From positions 2,172,501 to 2,236,500 of the forward strand of contig OX442320.1 of NCBI GenBank assembly GCA_949358305.1: a DNA stretch of 64,000 nucleotides. Direction: 5' to 3'. This document shows positions 1 through 10,600 of this stretch, piece after piece. Source of the DNA: Strigamia acuminata (lineage: Eukaryota; Arthropoda; Chilopoda; Geophilomorpha; Linotaeniidae). The notes under the pieces were generated by a model. The model ran no database searches and was not told where the DNA came from. It saw only the letters and a list, made by a program, of their open reading frames with translations. The stretch's first letter is position 1; each line of letters begins with the position of its first letter. Position numbers and translations under genes: made by a program.

Positions 1-3000
1 TATGAGAACATTAAACAGACAGCGTATCATTGGGAAGATGCTGACTTCACGGCTAAAAACGTGAAAGAGAGGTTGCTTGGCGAATACAATCGCCTTTACG
101 AATCAAGCAACGAATTCGGTGTCCTAACTCAACAAATGGACAATACTGCATTATTTGCCAAGCAAAAATGGAAACCACGTGGGAAACCTTCAACAGCTAC
201 TGGGCCCTCACGGGGCACTTGTTTTAATTGTGGAGGGACGGGTCACTTCGCTAGAGAGTGCCCGTCGCCTCCAAAACAGCAAGGAGCTTTTGGGACTTTT
301 CCTGCCGCTGCTGGTTCGCCGGCCCAATTAAATCGAGGAAGTGGACGTGGCAGGGGCCGTGGAAAAGGGCAACAGAGAGCAAATCTCACACAGCTGGACC
401 CGTATGCGGATGAGCCCCACACTTTATACTCGGCAGTATTGGAGGAAAAACCTGCACAGCCATTATCCCTTGTGTCGCACGGCAATTGTGATTCTCAATG
501 GTACGTGGACACAGGGGCGACCGACCATTTCTCTTTCAACCGGAGTTGGTTCTCGGACTTTAGACCGCTGTCTAACTTCAGCGTACAACAAGGTGAAGGC
601 AAATCGAAAATCGAAGGAGTCGGCAATGTTGTCATCACCACGCTTTATGGAACCCGACATAGGGACATTACTTTGAAGAATGTTTTCTTCGCACCCAATT
701 TTCGGAAGAATCTCATCTCACTTGGACGCACCGATGAGGCTGGGATGTGCACATTTGTCAAAAATGGGGAAATGTTTATTTATAAAGATAAGATCGAGGA
801 ACCATCGATTACGGCAGTTCGAACTTCGAATAGATTGTATAAAGTTAACTGTCGTATCGAGGTTGGGAATGTAAACACAGCTGCATTAACTGCGCAACAG
901 AATGCGGCTGCTGTCCTCGACTTGATCAAATCATCTGTAAAGGATGAAAGATTTGTGCAACCGTTACTAACCATTTTAGACTATAAGAACGCATTACTAA
1001 AAAGTTTGAGTAAGTCGGATAAAGGGACGTCCGCAGCTAATTTGAGTGCGCAAGTGAGCGAGAAAACGTCAGCGCCTGCGGCGATTAATTTACCGAAAGC
1101 GGGGAATGAGGTTCAGACACCTCCTGTGAATATTCCCCAAGCTAATGCGACAGCGAAAGCTAACGGCGGAAACGCCGATGATGTGAAAGTTAGAAACCAG
1201 GAGCGGCCCCAAACCATGGACACATGGCATTCGAGGATGGGCCATCTCAATGCTAAAGGCATTTCAAAATTAGAAAAGTCTGATGACGTATTTGGAATTA
1301 ACCTGTCCACTAAGGAATTGTCTACCTGTGACGCATGTGCAACCGCCAAAAGCACGAGAGCAAGCTTTCCCCCTATAGTTGCGATTTCAACCAAAGGGAT
1401 TTTAGACATTGTACACATGGATGTCTGGGGGAAATCACAGGGTCCTTCCTTAGGTGGGGCTAATTACTATTTTATTCTCGTGGACGACTATTCACGGTAT
1501 ATGTGGATAATTATGATGAAAACCAAAGGGGAGGTTTTGGGTCATTTCAAACGATGGCTAACTGAAGTGGAAAGAACGACTTCTAAGAAAGTCAAATGTA
1601 TTAAGACTGATAATGGCGGGGAATTTATTTCTCGGGATTGGGACACTTACGCTTCCAAGATAGGATTAAAATGCATTCGAACAAATGCATATTCTCCGGA
1701 AATGAATTCCGTGGCTGAAAGGGCCAACCGTACAATTATTAGCGGGGTGAGGGCTTTGATGCTCGAGAACAGTTTCCCCTATCCCCTTTGGGCTGAATTG
1801 GCGACTTCCATCGTCTACTTAAAGAATAGGTTTCCTCACCAGGGGATTGAAGGCAAAACACCTTACTCGATATTTTTCAATAAGAAACTATCTTTACGAC
1901 ACATTAAATGCATTGGGTCGAAGACTTTTGTTCATGTTCCATCCCAGACTCGCAAAAGCAAATTGGAGGGTAGGGCATGGGCAGGAGCATTGGTTGGCTA
2001 TGCCATCTCCACTAGGGGCTATAGGATCTGGGACCCTAAAACAAATCAAGTTTTTGCGTCAAAACACGTGCGGATCTTCGAGGACTCGTATTGGTACGAG
2101 ATTGGGAAGAGATTACAGACTCCAGTTCGACAACCTCAAGGGGGATCCGAAGAATTTAAGAGTTTTGGCTACTCTTCCTCCGACACCGAGGAAGATGACG
2201 ATGATTCCGTTGTCCCTGTTGGACAGCCACCACCCTTTATGCCACCTCCTATCCCACCGCCCATTCCGCCCCCTATTCCACCTAGAACCCCAGGACCTGC
2301 TTTGAGACCAAATGTGCAGCGGACAATTGAGTTGCCTGCAATTGGAGTTGATCCTATTGGGGATGATGAGGAAATTGGTGGGGCGCAGGGTATTGATGGA
2401 GATAATCCAGTTGAAGAAATTGGTGGGGCGAAGGGGGATGATGAAAATTTCTTAAACGTTTATCCTGACGACGATGAGGATCCAGATCTGGCACCCCCTC
2501 CTGGGGTACAAACTCGTCGTGGTTCGGGTAAAAAGGGAAAGGTGAAAGAGAAAGAAACCCCAGACCCAATGTTATTGCCGCTGGATATGACGAAATGGAG
2601 GAGAATCCAGTCTGTCCGGAAAGCCGGGGCAACGGCTGGAAAAGTTGACGTTGTTTATTTCTCGCCCAATGATGACAAACTTAGAAGTCGAACTGATGTT
2701 GCACGGTGGTGCGATGGAGAAGGTTACGCATACGATCCGAACCTTTTCGACTTCAAAACGTTAGAAGGGGAGGAACCCTTACCTTTTGCGGGGTTTTGTG
2801 CAGTTGAGCCTGACACCTACGAGGAGGCGATCGAGGGCATTAACAAACCCTACTGGGAAGGGGCCATGAAGGACGAGATAGACATTTTTGATGAACGAGA
2901 AGTCTATCGTGAAATTGACAAGCCTAAAGACGTACAGCTTTTGGGGACAAAATGGATATATAAGATGAAACGCGATCACACCGGAGCAATTCAACGCTAC

Positions 3001-4347
3001 CGGGCCCGATTGGTGGCCCAAGGGTTTAAACAGAGGCCCGGAATTGACTTTACGGAGGTATTTTCCCCCGTTGTCAATTTCGTCCTCGTTATCGTGTTCT
3101 TCTGCACTCTGGTAGTGCTTAAGGGCTGGCGTGACGTGCACATCGATATTAAGGCCGCCTACCTCTATGGCGACCTCGATACAGTGCAATATTGTGAAGT
3201 CCCCAAGGGTTACAGGACAGCGAAAAACCGACATAAGTGTTGGATGCTGCTGAAGGCCTTATATGGCCTTCATCAGAGCGGACGAATGTGGTACCAAGCG
3301 CTCCACGATTGTCTGCTCCAATTGGGATTTGAGCCAATGCTAGGACTGAACTGTGTCTATTCTCTGGACAACGAAGCAGTAATCATTTTCTACGTCGACG
3401 ATATCGTACTCTTTTCAAGAGACGATTACGTCGAAAAATGCGTCCTGAAATGGATTCGCGGTTTCTTCGACATTGTTGATTTGGGTCCGGTGACCCTATT
3501 GTTGGGCATCGAATTCGACAGATCCGGGGGGCGAATCCGTATTCACCAGAGAAAGTACATAGAAAAGCTGTGTAAGATGTATGGAGTGGATCCGTGTCAC
3601 CGTGTGCGAGTGCCAGTGACCCCTGGCACAATGATCCAGCAAGTTAAAGAGGGTGAACGGGTGAACACGGTATTTCCGTACAGGAACTTGGTCGGGAGTC
3701 TCCTTTTTATTGCGAGCAGGACTAGGCCTGATATCCTCTTTTCGGTTATAGTCCTCTCGCAATACAATGAAAAACATTCGGCGCGTCATGTTGGAATGCT
3801 GATGCAGGTATTGCGATATTTAGGGAACACACCAAACTATGCCATCGATTTATCGAATTGTAGGAATGATTCCCTTACTGTCTACACTGACGCGTCTTTC
3901 GCCCTAGACCAAGACAAGAGAAGAAGCTTTGGGGGCCATATAGTGTACCTAGGGGGGGTTCCAATCTCATGGAACTGCCATAAGCAGACAATGACCTCCC
4001 TGTCGATCATGGAGAGTGAATTTCTGGCCGTGGTCGATGGGGTGAAGGATATTATATGGCTTCACCGACTGTACGACGCAGACATTATGTTTTGTGTCGA
4101 ACGCGCAACCCCGTGCGTATATGCCGACAGTATGCCGGCGATTCAGTATACGAAAAATAGAATAGAAAACCGCGCTAATAAACATATAGATGTCAAACTG
4201 CATTTCGTCCGTGACTGGTTCGAAAAAGGAACGTTTTCTATTAGACACATCGCCGGGGTTCTGAACGTGGCAGATATTTTAACCAAATGGTTAGCGAAAC
4301 CAAGGTTAAACACTCTTTGCGAACACATTTTTGTTATGGACAAATAG
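1..4347 (+). CDS. copia gag-pol polyprotein, 5'-partial
   Basis: The frame is open from base 1; the first internal candidate codon at 61 is GTG, so the true start lies upstream. Counting from 61, the domains are: the end of the UBN2-type gag; one CCHC zinc knuckle (residues 54-67); an aspartic protease with DTGA near residue 150; a gag-pre-integrase HxxxH...CxxC region (about 390-440); an integrase core with D near 454, DNGGEF near 517 and E near 551; a proline-rich and acidic linker (about 700-830); a copia reverse transcriptase with YVDD near 1111; and RNase H with TDAS near 1276. The polyprotein replicates the element through an RNA intermediate in virus-like particles. There is no stop or frameshift in 1,428 codons, so the copy is young or was recently active. 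The usual copia motif 'GLKQAGR' reads as a variant (GLHQSGR). Confidence 0.93.
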   Translation, partial: YENIKQTAYHWEDADFTAKNVKERLLGEYNRLYESSNEFGVLTQQMDNTALFAKQKWKPRGKPSTATGPSRGTCFNCGGTGHFARECPSPPKQQGAFGTFPAAAGSPAQLNRGSGRGRGRGKGQQRANLTQLDPYADEPHTLYSAVLEEKPAQPLSLVSHGNCDSQWYVDTGATDHFSFNRSWFSDFRPLSNFSVQQGEGKSKIEGVGNVVITTLYGTRHRDITLKNVFFAPNFRKNLISLGRTDEAGMCTFVKNGEMFIYKDKIEEPSITAVRTSNRLYKVNCRIEVGNVNTAALTAQQNAAAVLDLIKSSVKDERFVQPLLTILDYKNALLKSLSKSDKGTSAANLSAQVSEKTSAPAAINLPKAGNEVQTPPVNIPQANATAKANGGNADDVKVRNQERPQTMDTWHSRMGHLNAKGISKLEKSDDVFGINLSTKELSTCDACATAKSTRASFPPIVAISTKGILDIVHMDVWGKSQGPSLGGANYYFILVDDYSRYMWIIMMKTKGEVLGHFKRWLTEVERTTSKKVKCIKTDNGGEFISRDWDTYASKIGLKCIRTNAYSPEMNSVAERANRTIISGVRALMLENSFPYPLWAELATSIVYLKNRFPHQGIEGKTPYSIFFNKKLSLRHIKCIGSKTFVHVPSQTRKSKLEGRAWAGALVGYAISTRGYRIWDPKTNQVFASKHVRIFEDSYWYEIGKRLQTPVRQPQGGSEEFKSFGYSSSDTEEDDDDSVVPVGQPPPFMPPPIPPPIPPPIPPRTPGPALRPNVQRTIELPAIGVDPIGDDEEIGGAQGIDGDNPVEEIGGAKGDDENFLNVYPDDDEDPDLAPPPGVQTRRGSGKKGKVKEKETPDPMLLPLDMTKWRRIQSVRKAGATAGKVDVVYFSPNDDKLRSRTDVARWCDGEGYAYDPNLFDFKTLEGEEPLPFAGFCAVEPDTYEEAIEGINKPYWEGAMKDEIDIFDEREVYREIDKPKDVQLLGTKWIYKMKRDHTGAIQRYRARLVAQGFKQRPGIDFTEVFSPVVNFVLVIVFFCTLVVLKGWRDVHIDIKAAYLYGDLDTVQYCEVPKGYRTAKNRHKCWMLLKALYGLHQSGRMWYQALHDCLLQLGFEPMLGLNCVYSLDNEAVIIFYVDDIVLFSRDDYVEKCVLKWIRGFFDIVDLGPVTLLLGIEFDRSGGRIRIHQRKYIEKLCKMYGVDPCHRVRVPVTPGTMIQQVKEGERVNTVFPYRNLVGSLLFIASRTRPDILFSVIVLSQYNEKHSARHVGMLMQVLRYLGNTPNYAIDLSNCRNDSLTVYTDASFALDQDKRRSFGGHIVYLGGVPISWNCHKQTMTSLSIMESEFLAVVDGVKDIIWLHRLYDADIMFCVERATPCVYADSMPAIQYTKNRIENRANKHIDVKLHFVRDWFEKGTFSIRHIAGVLNVADILTKWLAKPRLNTLCEHIFVMDK

Positions 4348-4365
4348 TTTAAGCAAAGGGGGATT

Positions 4366-4842
4366 TGTTGGGTTGCAAACCCATTTTGTAGTGCTTAAAT
4401 ATTTGTTCCTGTGTTACGTGATTTATTGGTTACACAATTTCCGAGTATGTGTAACAAGTGTGTTGTAAATTAATGTCCCGATCCAGTGTTCAACCGATAA
4501 TGATTTTTATCAATGCTTGTTATGTACCGCGGTTGAATATTCTCTCCTTTACAGCACACGTCCCTGATGTCGTCTGCTTGAAAAAGCGATTTGTGTTTTA
4601 TCCTTTTTCCTTGGTTTATCGATTATTAATGTCGGTGTTTTTACTTGCGATTGTAAAGGACAAATCATTGGAAACTTGACAATGATTTATCCTATGTTGT
4701 TTGAGAGGGCAAATAGCCTCTAACCGTGTATCACCTGATATTCTCACGAATAAAAGATGGCGCACGCATGTCGGTTTCGCGCACCGTTTCAACTGATGTT
4801 TCTTTTGATTTCGTTTGCAGAATTGCCGGGAATAACCTCACA
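4366..4842 (+). repeat. putative 3' LTR of the left-edge copia element
   Basis: It begins TGTTGGG directly after a polypurine tract and ends ...CCTCACA where the unrelated antisense gag begins. The TG...CA termini fit copia LTRs. No second LTR is in the window to confirm the length. Confidence 0.6.
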
Positions 4843-5401
4843 GATGGTCGGAGACTCCCTTTAATGTGAAATCCGCTTTGGACCAATGGTAAATTGTTTG
4901 CACGGTCGCCTCGTATGAATCCGGTAACAAATCCAAAAGTTGATAAGCGACATCCGAATCCGAAAATGTAACTTCCAAGTCCTTCAAAACTGCACGGGCT
5001 TTGGTGACACGGCTAATGAAAACTGACATGTCTTCATTCGGAAGTAAACGCATCATCAGGAAATCTCGGCGGAGTTTAGCAATTCGGGCAAGAGAAGTCG
5101 GCTGAAATGTCGCTTTCAAGGCTACCCAGGCGTCACGTGCGGAGTCCGCAGCAAGAACAATGTCCTGATATTGGGACTCGACAAACAAGCCAAGCAAGGC
5201 TTTTGCACGCTTTGAACGGTCGTCGTGAAGCTGTTTTCGAGGCTGATCCCAGGCTTCGTCTCTGACCGGAGGATTCTCTGAGATGAAATCATCTACTCCT
5301 TTTTCCAAGAGCAAAAATTGGATATTTCGGGACCAAGATTCGTAGTTATCGGAGTTCAGTCGTGGAATTGAAAATTGGTGAGATTTGCCGGAATCCGCCA
5401 T
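4843..5401 (-). pseudogene. truncated copia gag (UBN2 domain), interrupted by the neighbouring copia
   Basis: A minus-strand reading frame starts with ATG at 5401 and encodes about 185 residues of copia-type gag (UBN2/DUF4219-like). It has an N-terminal 'LNSDNYESW' motif and ends in 'HWSKADFTLKGVSD'. The last stretch aligns with the first residues visible in the left-edge copia (HWEDADFTAKNV), so the two elements are related. Coding similarity stops exactly where the other element's LTR ends; the stop codon is supplied by the LTR. The zinc knuckle, protease, integrase and RT are absent here and would lie left of the window. It is a broken element, not a host gene. Confidence 0.8.
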
Positions 5402-6714
5402 GACGATATAAGTGAGCGGTTCTGCGAAAAGTTTGGTCGAGGTGACAGGAGAACGCGCGGTATCGTTGTTCGAGGCGGAAAACCAGAATTGGGCTATTCA
5501 GGTTGCTAGCCAACCCAACTAAACAGTGGCCGTTTAGGAGTTGTCGGGAAATAATGGCCCTATGGCCCCCGGATACTCCACTGTCGGGCACGGCAAATTA
5601 ATACAACGGTCAAAGTGCAATGACCGAGGCAAAGATTTGTATCTGTTAGGGCAATTAAATCCACTAACAAATACAAATCCAGGATCCTACACCAGGTCCC
5701 TACCAAAAGCCTTAATCTTATACAAAGTTTCACGAAACTTAATATTTAACAAAGTTTCACGAAAAATAAGGAAGAAAATGAGGAGAATCTCGCAGAATCT
5801 CTTGGGATACTCGACGAAAATCCTCGAAAATCTCAGTAAAATGGTTGGCAAACGTCTGGCGCTTCGTACACGTCGTACGGTAAAATTCTGGATGAAAATC
5901 GACGAAAATTCCACGTAAAAATGCAGAAAATGTCTGAAAAATATATAAAATAATCAGAAAAATGCTCAAATGAAGCAAATTAGCGATGTGAAGCAGGAAA
6001 CACGGCGATCATAGAAATGTTCACTCATCACTTCACGTGTGCGGGACGAAATTGACCCGAAAACATCGCAAAAAGTACACAAATCAATCCAAAAGTACTC
6101 ACAACACTTGTGGCAACAAGTGGAATAATCCAGTAATCCCTGGCACAACACAGTATCGACGAAAAAGCACTAAATTCGATGAAAAGCACGTTAAAATTCG
6201 GCGAGAAGATCCTCGTGAAGCGCACGGGTATATGGCGCAAAAACAACGAAAATCGGCCCGAAAAACGTGGAAAACATGATGAAAAGTACTCACAATCGTG
6301 TGTATAACACGTACACTGCTAAACACAAGCAGATACTGGATGGCACAGTCAAAAACTCGATGAAATACGCGAAAATCGTCGGCGAAAATCACTCGGAATT
6401 TGGTGCATCGCGATCGGGCGAATCTGCGGCGATCATCGGCGAAAATTCACGGAAATCCATCAGGAAAAGTACCCACGATCCTTCTACAAGCTCAGGACAG
6501 TACCCACGAAAATTTGCAGCGTTCAAATCCGTTGCAAATTGTAGAAAAAGCATCAAAATCGTCGGGTGAGCAGGCATGAAGAAACGAGGTCGGCCATTTT
6601 GCCAGGAGCGAGTAATCGATCAGCAGGATAAGATGAACGAAAATTCATGGAATTTTGACAAAAACTTGGCCAAAATTCAACATGAACAACTCACAGTGAT
6701 GGAATGAACTCTAA
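5402..6714. other. gene-free stretch rich in GAAAAT/CGAAAAT words
   Basis: No convincing exon. The sequence is a degenerate run of CGAAAAT-like words, with repeated 'AGTACTCACAA' around 6096 and 6286. It may be an untranslated leader of the antisense copia or old diverged repeats. The several short open frames here have no recognisable motif and look like by-products of the repetitive composition. Confidence 0.5.
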
Positions 6715-6715
6715 T

Positions 6716-6998
6716 CCTCTGCTACCATGTTGAAAGTATGGATTGATGAACAAATTCCAGGCCAAAAGTGAGTAAAAGAACAAGATTTAATCATCTCATG
6801 CAAGCATGGAGAAAAATCAACAACAAGAGCACAAGTAATAACAACAGTTGCTAAGCAGTTAAAAAACAACTCCAACTACGGTAACCCAATTGATACATCA
6901 ATGTATACATAATAAATAATTACAAATCAAACAAATCAAGCATGTATAACATTAATTAACAATTGCATATCGCAAATCTCGGAGAACAAAAGCCAACA
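6716..6998 (-). repeat. putative copia 5' LTR with initiator-Met tRNA primer-binding site
   Basis: On the minus strand, TGGTAGCAGAGG (plus 6716-6727) directly follows a segment ending ...TTTCAACA. This is the standard primer-binding site complementary to the 3' end of initiator tRNA-Met, and nearly the same motif adjoins the 5' LTR of the nested copia at 43 kb. Read on the minus strand, the LTR would start TGTTGGC near 6998 and end CAACA at 6728, about 271 bp. It could be the 5' LTR of the antisense gag at 4843-5401, but the implied 1.3-kb leader is long, so it may be a separate remnant. The partner LTR is not in the window. Confidence 0.45.
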
Positions 6999-7140
6999 AA
7001 AACTCTTCCACACACTAAAATCTACTAATTTTGCACCATATGTATTTTTTTAATTGCTTTCGCTGTTTATGTTTAGTACTAGGTGCTGCTTCCAAAAGAT
7101 ATTATGTTACAGTCATTGCTAAATAGTAAATAGCAAATCA

Positions 7141-7435
7141 AAATTGCTGATTTGCATCAAAATTGCTGATTTGCATCAAAATTGCTGATTTGCATCAAAA
7201 TTGCTGATTTGCATCAAATTTGCTGATTTGCATCAAAATTTGCTTCATTTGCATCAAAATTTGCTTCATTTGCATCAAAATTTGCTTCATTTGCATCAAA
7301 ATTTGCTTCATTTGCATCAAAATTTGCTTCATTTGCATCAAAATTTGCTTCATTTGCATCAAAATTTGCTTGATTTGCATCAAAATTTGCTTGATTTGCA
7401 TCAAAATTTGCTTCATTTGCTAGATTTGCAGCTGA
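7141..7435. repeat. minisatellite, 19-bp then 21-bp units (TTTGCATCAAAA...)
   Basis: Four units of about 19 bp (TTTGCATCAAAATTGCTGA) pass into about nine units of 21 bp (TTTGCATCAAAATTTGCTTCA, and TTGA variants). Because 21 is a multiple of three, several frames stay open across it; these frames are artefacts. It lies about 245 bp upstream of a transcobalamin-like exon, probably within an intron. Confidence 0.95.
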
Positions 7436-7679
7436 TTTGCTGGATTGGTGCATGTCATCTGAATCTTGTTTTACCAAGCACCTGGGATTTAGAATCTCCT
7501 TAAATTCCTGTTAAGTTGTTGCTAAAGCAAAGAAATCTACACATGTCTGCATCAGAAATGCAGATTTGCAAATCTTGTACCAATTTTTTTGATTTTTGAC
7601 TTCTTAAGTGATTTATCTTTTGCAAAAGCTACCATGTACATCTCATACTATTTGTGTCATGTTCTGTTCTTTTTTTCAG

Positions 7680-10600
7680 TCATTATTGCCTTACTATGAT
7701 GCAGATCTTGGATGGAATACAACTGCTGCCGTTGAGTTTCTTCTCAATCAACAGCAAGAGGATGGCTCTTTTGGCAACCAACTGATTACTACTGCAATTT
7801 TGCCAATTTTGGCCGGACGCAATTACGCCAGCATTCCAAACACGAGCTGTCATTTCAAGCAACAGAGTAATTCAAAACTTCAATTCTCATTTCTTCATTT
7901 TTTTAAAAAAAAAAAAAAAAAAAAATTTCTATCATTCTTTTTGTTTCCTAATTTAATGATTTAATCTTTGCACATTTCATTTAAAATGATTTATTACTCT
8001 TGTTCCATTTCCATGAAATTCCTTTAAAAAACTTATGATCTATTAACTCTATTATTCTTATTTGGCAAAGTTAATTATGTTCTCTCCTGAACACAAAATG
8101 AAAAAAAAAGTCCCATCTTAAAAAAGTAATTTTTCATGCAAAAAAGTGCATGTTTTATTGCCCTCGAACTGCAGAACAATTGCGATTAACATTGGCTTCT
8201 GTCGCTTTGTTTGTAGCCAGTAAGCAGTTGAAATTTGAATGCATTTTTCGAGTGTGAAATATATTGGAATATTTGTTGCAGATGCGGACAGCACCCGCTC
8301 ATCCCTTTCATCGAAGGACGAAACGACTCCGGAACCTAAGCCGCTTTCAATCATCTATTCAATATGGATTGGTAACAACGCGACAGAAAATTACACTTTG
8401 GTGGTCACAATGCCGCATAACATGTCTTTCTACGAGATCATGTTGCATGCTGTCGACTTGGACAAAAGATACGAGTAAGTTGCATTCTGTCATCGCGGTG
8501 ACATTTCTTTTAAAGTCGGCAGAAAGAAAGTCTTTTGTGGTTGGAAATGTCTGCTGCTTGCACCTGATAACTTGTGGACACTGCTAAGTCTTATAGGATT
8601 TCAGACTTCAATATCATTTTCTGATTTTCTTTTCAACAAAGCTTGGTCCAGACACTATTGTTCAATATCAATTTAAGAAGTTGTGAGCTACTACGGAGTA
8701 TTTTTTAAAAATAAAGAAATAGATAGTGACTCCTTTCTCTATTTTTACACAACGTGACTTTTTACTATTTTCATCTATTCAAGTTTAGAGTTTGTCGCTT
8801 ACCTGATGCTCATTCTGGTCACGTCATCCGGACATGACTGGAATGTCATAATGATGTTGGGTGTTGACATAATTAGATAAAAGCCTTTCCATTTTCATAA
8901 ACTCTGTGTATATTACATTAAAAGGCTTTTCAGAGATCTTCCAGATATTACTCTGGCTGTAGAAATTTGGTATTCTACTACTCCGTTTGTTTCATAAGTT
9001 TAGAAAGTTAGAAGAAATATTTTTTAAATTGAATTAAAGCTTGTGAATTGACATATAAACCAAAAATAAGTTAGTTAGATAGATGGGGCTCCATCTACCT
9101 ACATGTACATTACTTTCCTCTAAATAGTTGTTTCATACAATGCTGCATGTCTAGACCAGGTAGAGGTCGGTTTCTGCTTGGATGGCATTGGTAAAAGCAT
9201 ATCACACATAGAAATGATCAATGTTAAGTCATTTTGTGGGTCTTGCCAGATTTTCAATCAAATTGGAATGAAATTGATTTCTCTTAGAGATTTCTAGATA
9301 AAAGACACAGGAATTTATACAGATGTCTTTAGGATATTGGGATATCAGCATAATCTCATTAGGTGCGTTCAATCTTAAATGCATTTCCAAAATCCTCATT
9401 TTCTTGATTTTCAGCAGTCAAGTAAATAGGGTATGTTCAGCACGCGTCATATGACGATGCGTTGGTGACAAAAAAAATGGCGGATGTTTGTCACGTGACC
9501 GTGACCGTGCAGTGCAGCACAGTGATTGTTAAGCAACCCTTAAGCGTGTTTAAATGATAGAAATAAATAAATAAAATGAAGAACAATTTGTTAGATTTTT
9601 TTTAGTTTTTAATAAAACTGTATTTTTTTTTCTATAATTATGTTCTGTAGTTATGTCCGAACGGCCGAACGAGTGTTCGGCTGTCCATTTGCCCGCCCAA
9701 ACGCCGGTCGTCCGTTCGCCTGCCCAAACGCTCAAACACTCGTCTGTTCGCCTGCCCAAACGCCCAAACACTCGTCCGCCCGAACGCTCGTCTGATCGCC
9801 CGCTCGAACGTCCGGACGAGTGTTCGGCTGTTCGTTACTTTTATAATAAAAGTAACGAACAAAAGTTTTATTACGTACTACGTACTACGTACTACGATTA
9901 GTCCATCCCTCAGAATAATGGCTACGTAATACGTAGCCATTATTCTGAGGGATGGACTAATCGTCAGCTGACGATTCGAATTAACCGAAAATAGTCGAAA
10001 TTAACCGGCAGCTGTCAGTTGTCAGCCGTCGACTGTCGCGGCCGTCACCTGTCGAATGACGATTGTTGCGGCTGACCGTCGACAGTCGACGGCTGCGACA
10101 TTCGATGGCTGACTGTCTACTGTCGGCCGTCAGCTGTCGACTATCGTCTCCGTTGGTCGTCGACCTGTTGCGGCCGTCAGCTGTCGACTGTCACGTCCGT
10201 CGGACGCCGACTGTTGCGGCCGTCGCTGCTGACGATCGACATTCGACAGGTGACGGTCGACTGTCGACTGACGGCCGCGACAGTCGACGGCTGAAAGCTG
10301 ACAGCTGCCGATTAGTCCATTCCATTAGTGGCTCCCTATGCACTACCGAAAAATGCTCAACGTATAAGAACAAATCACCATGGCAAATAATAATCACGAC
10401 AAACAATGAACGAACAAATATTAATCCGGCAAATAATTAAAGTGAATTCATATGTATAATAAAATGCTCAACGTATATGGAGCGTTCTATTGAAAAACCT
10501 ACAGTATACGGAGCGTTTGATATTAAAAAATAATCAAGAAATGAATATACAAATCACTAAAATATTGTTATTTACTTTATTAATCATCTACTTGCAAAAT

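Larger units (their letters stand above)
1..4842 (+). mobile_element. Ty1/copia LTR retrotransposon, 5' end beyond the window
   Basis: The element enters from the left edge, already inside gag. It continues through protease, integrase, reverse transcriptase and RNase H to a stop at 4347. A purine-rich tract (4351-4363) and a putative 3' LTR follow. The LTR starts with TGTTGGG at 4366 and probably ends with CCTCACA at 4842, about 477 bp. At 4843 the sequence switches abruptly to an oppositely oriented copia gag, so this copy appears to have inserted into another copia element. The gene order (integrase before reverse transcriptase) is diagnostic of copia. The 5' LTR and target duplication are outside the window, so the exact right end is inferred from the junction. 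Confidence 0.85.

Noticed and set aside
7141-7435. CRISPR-like array
   Set aside because: Units are contiguous with no unique spacers, in a eukaryotic intron; an ordinary minisatellite.
7195-7503. Several repetitive frames across 7.2-7.5 kb
   Set aside because: By-products of a 21-bp tandem repeat that stays open in multiple frames on both strands.
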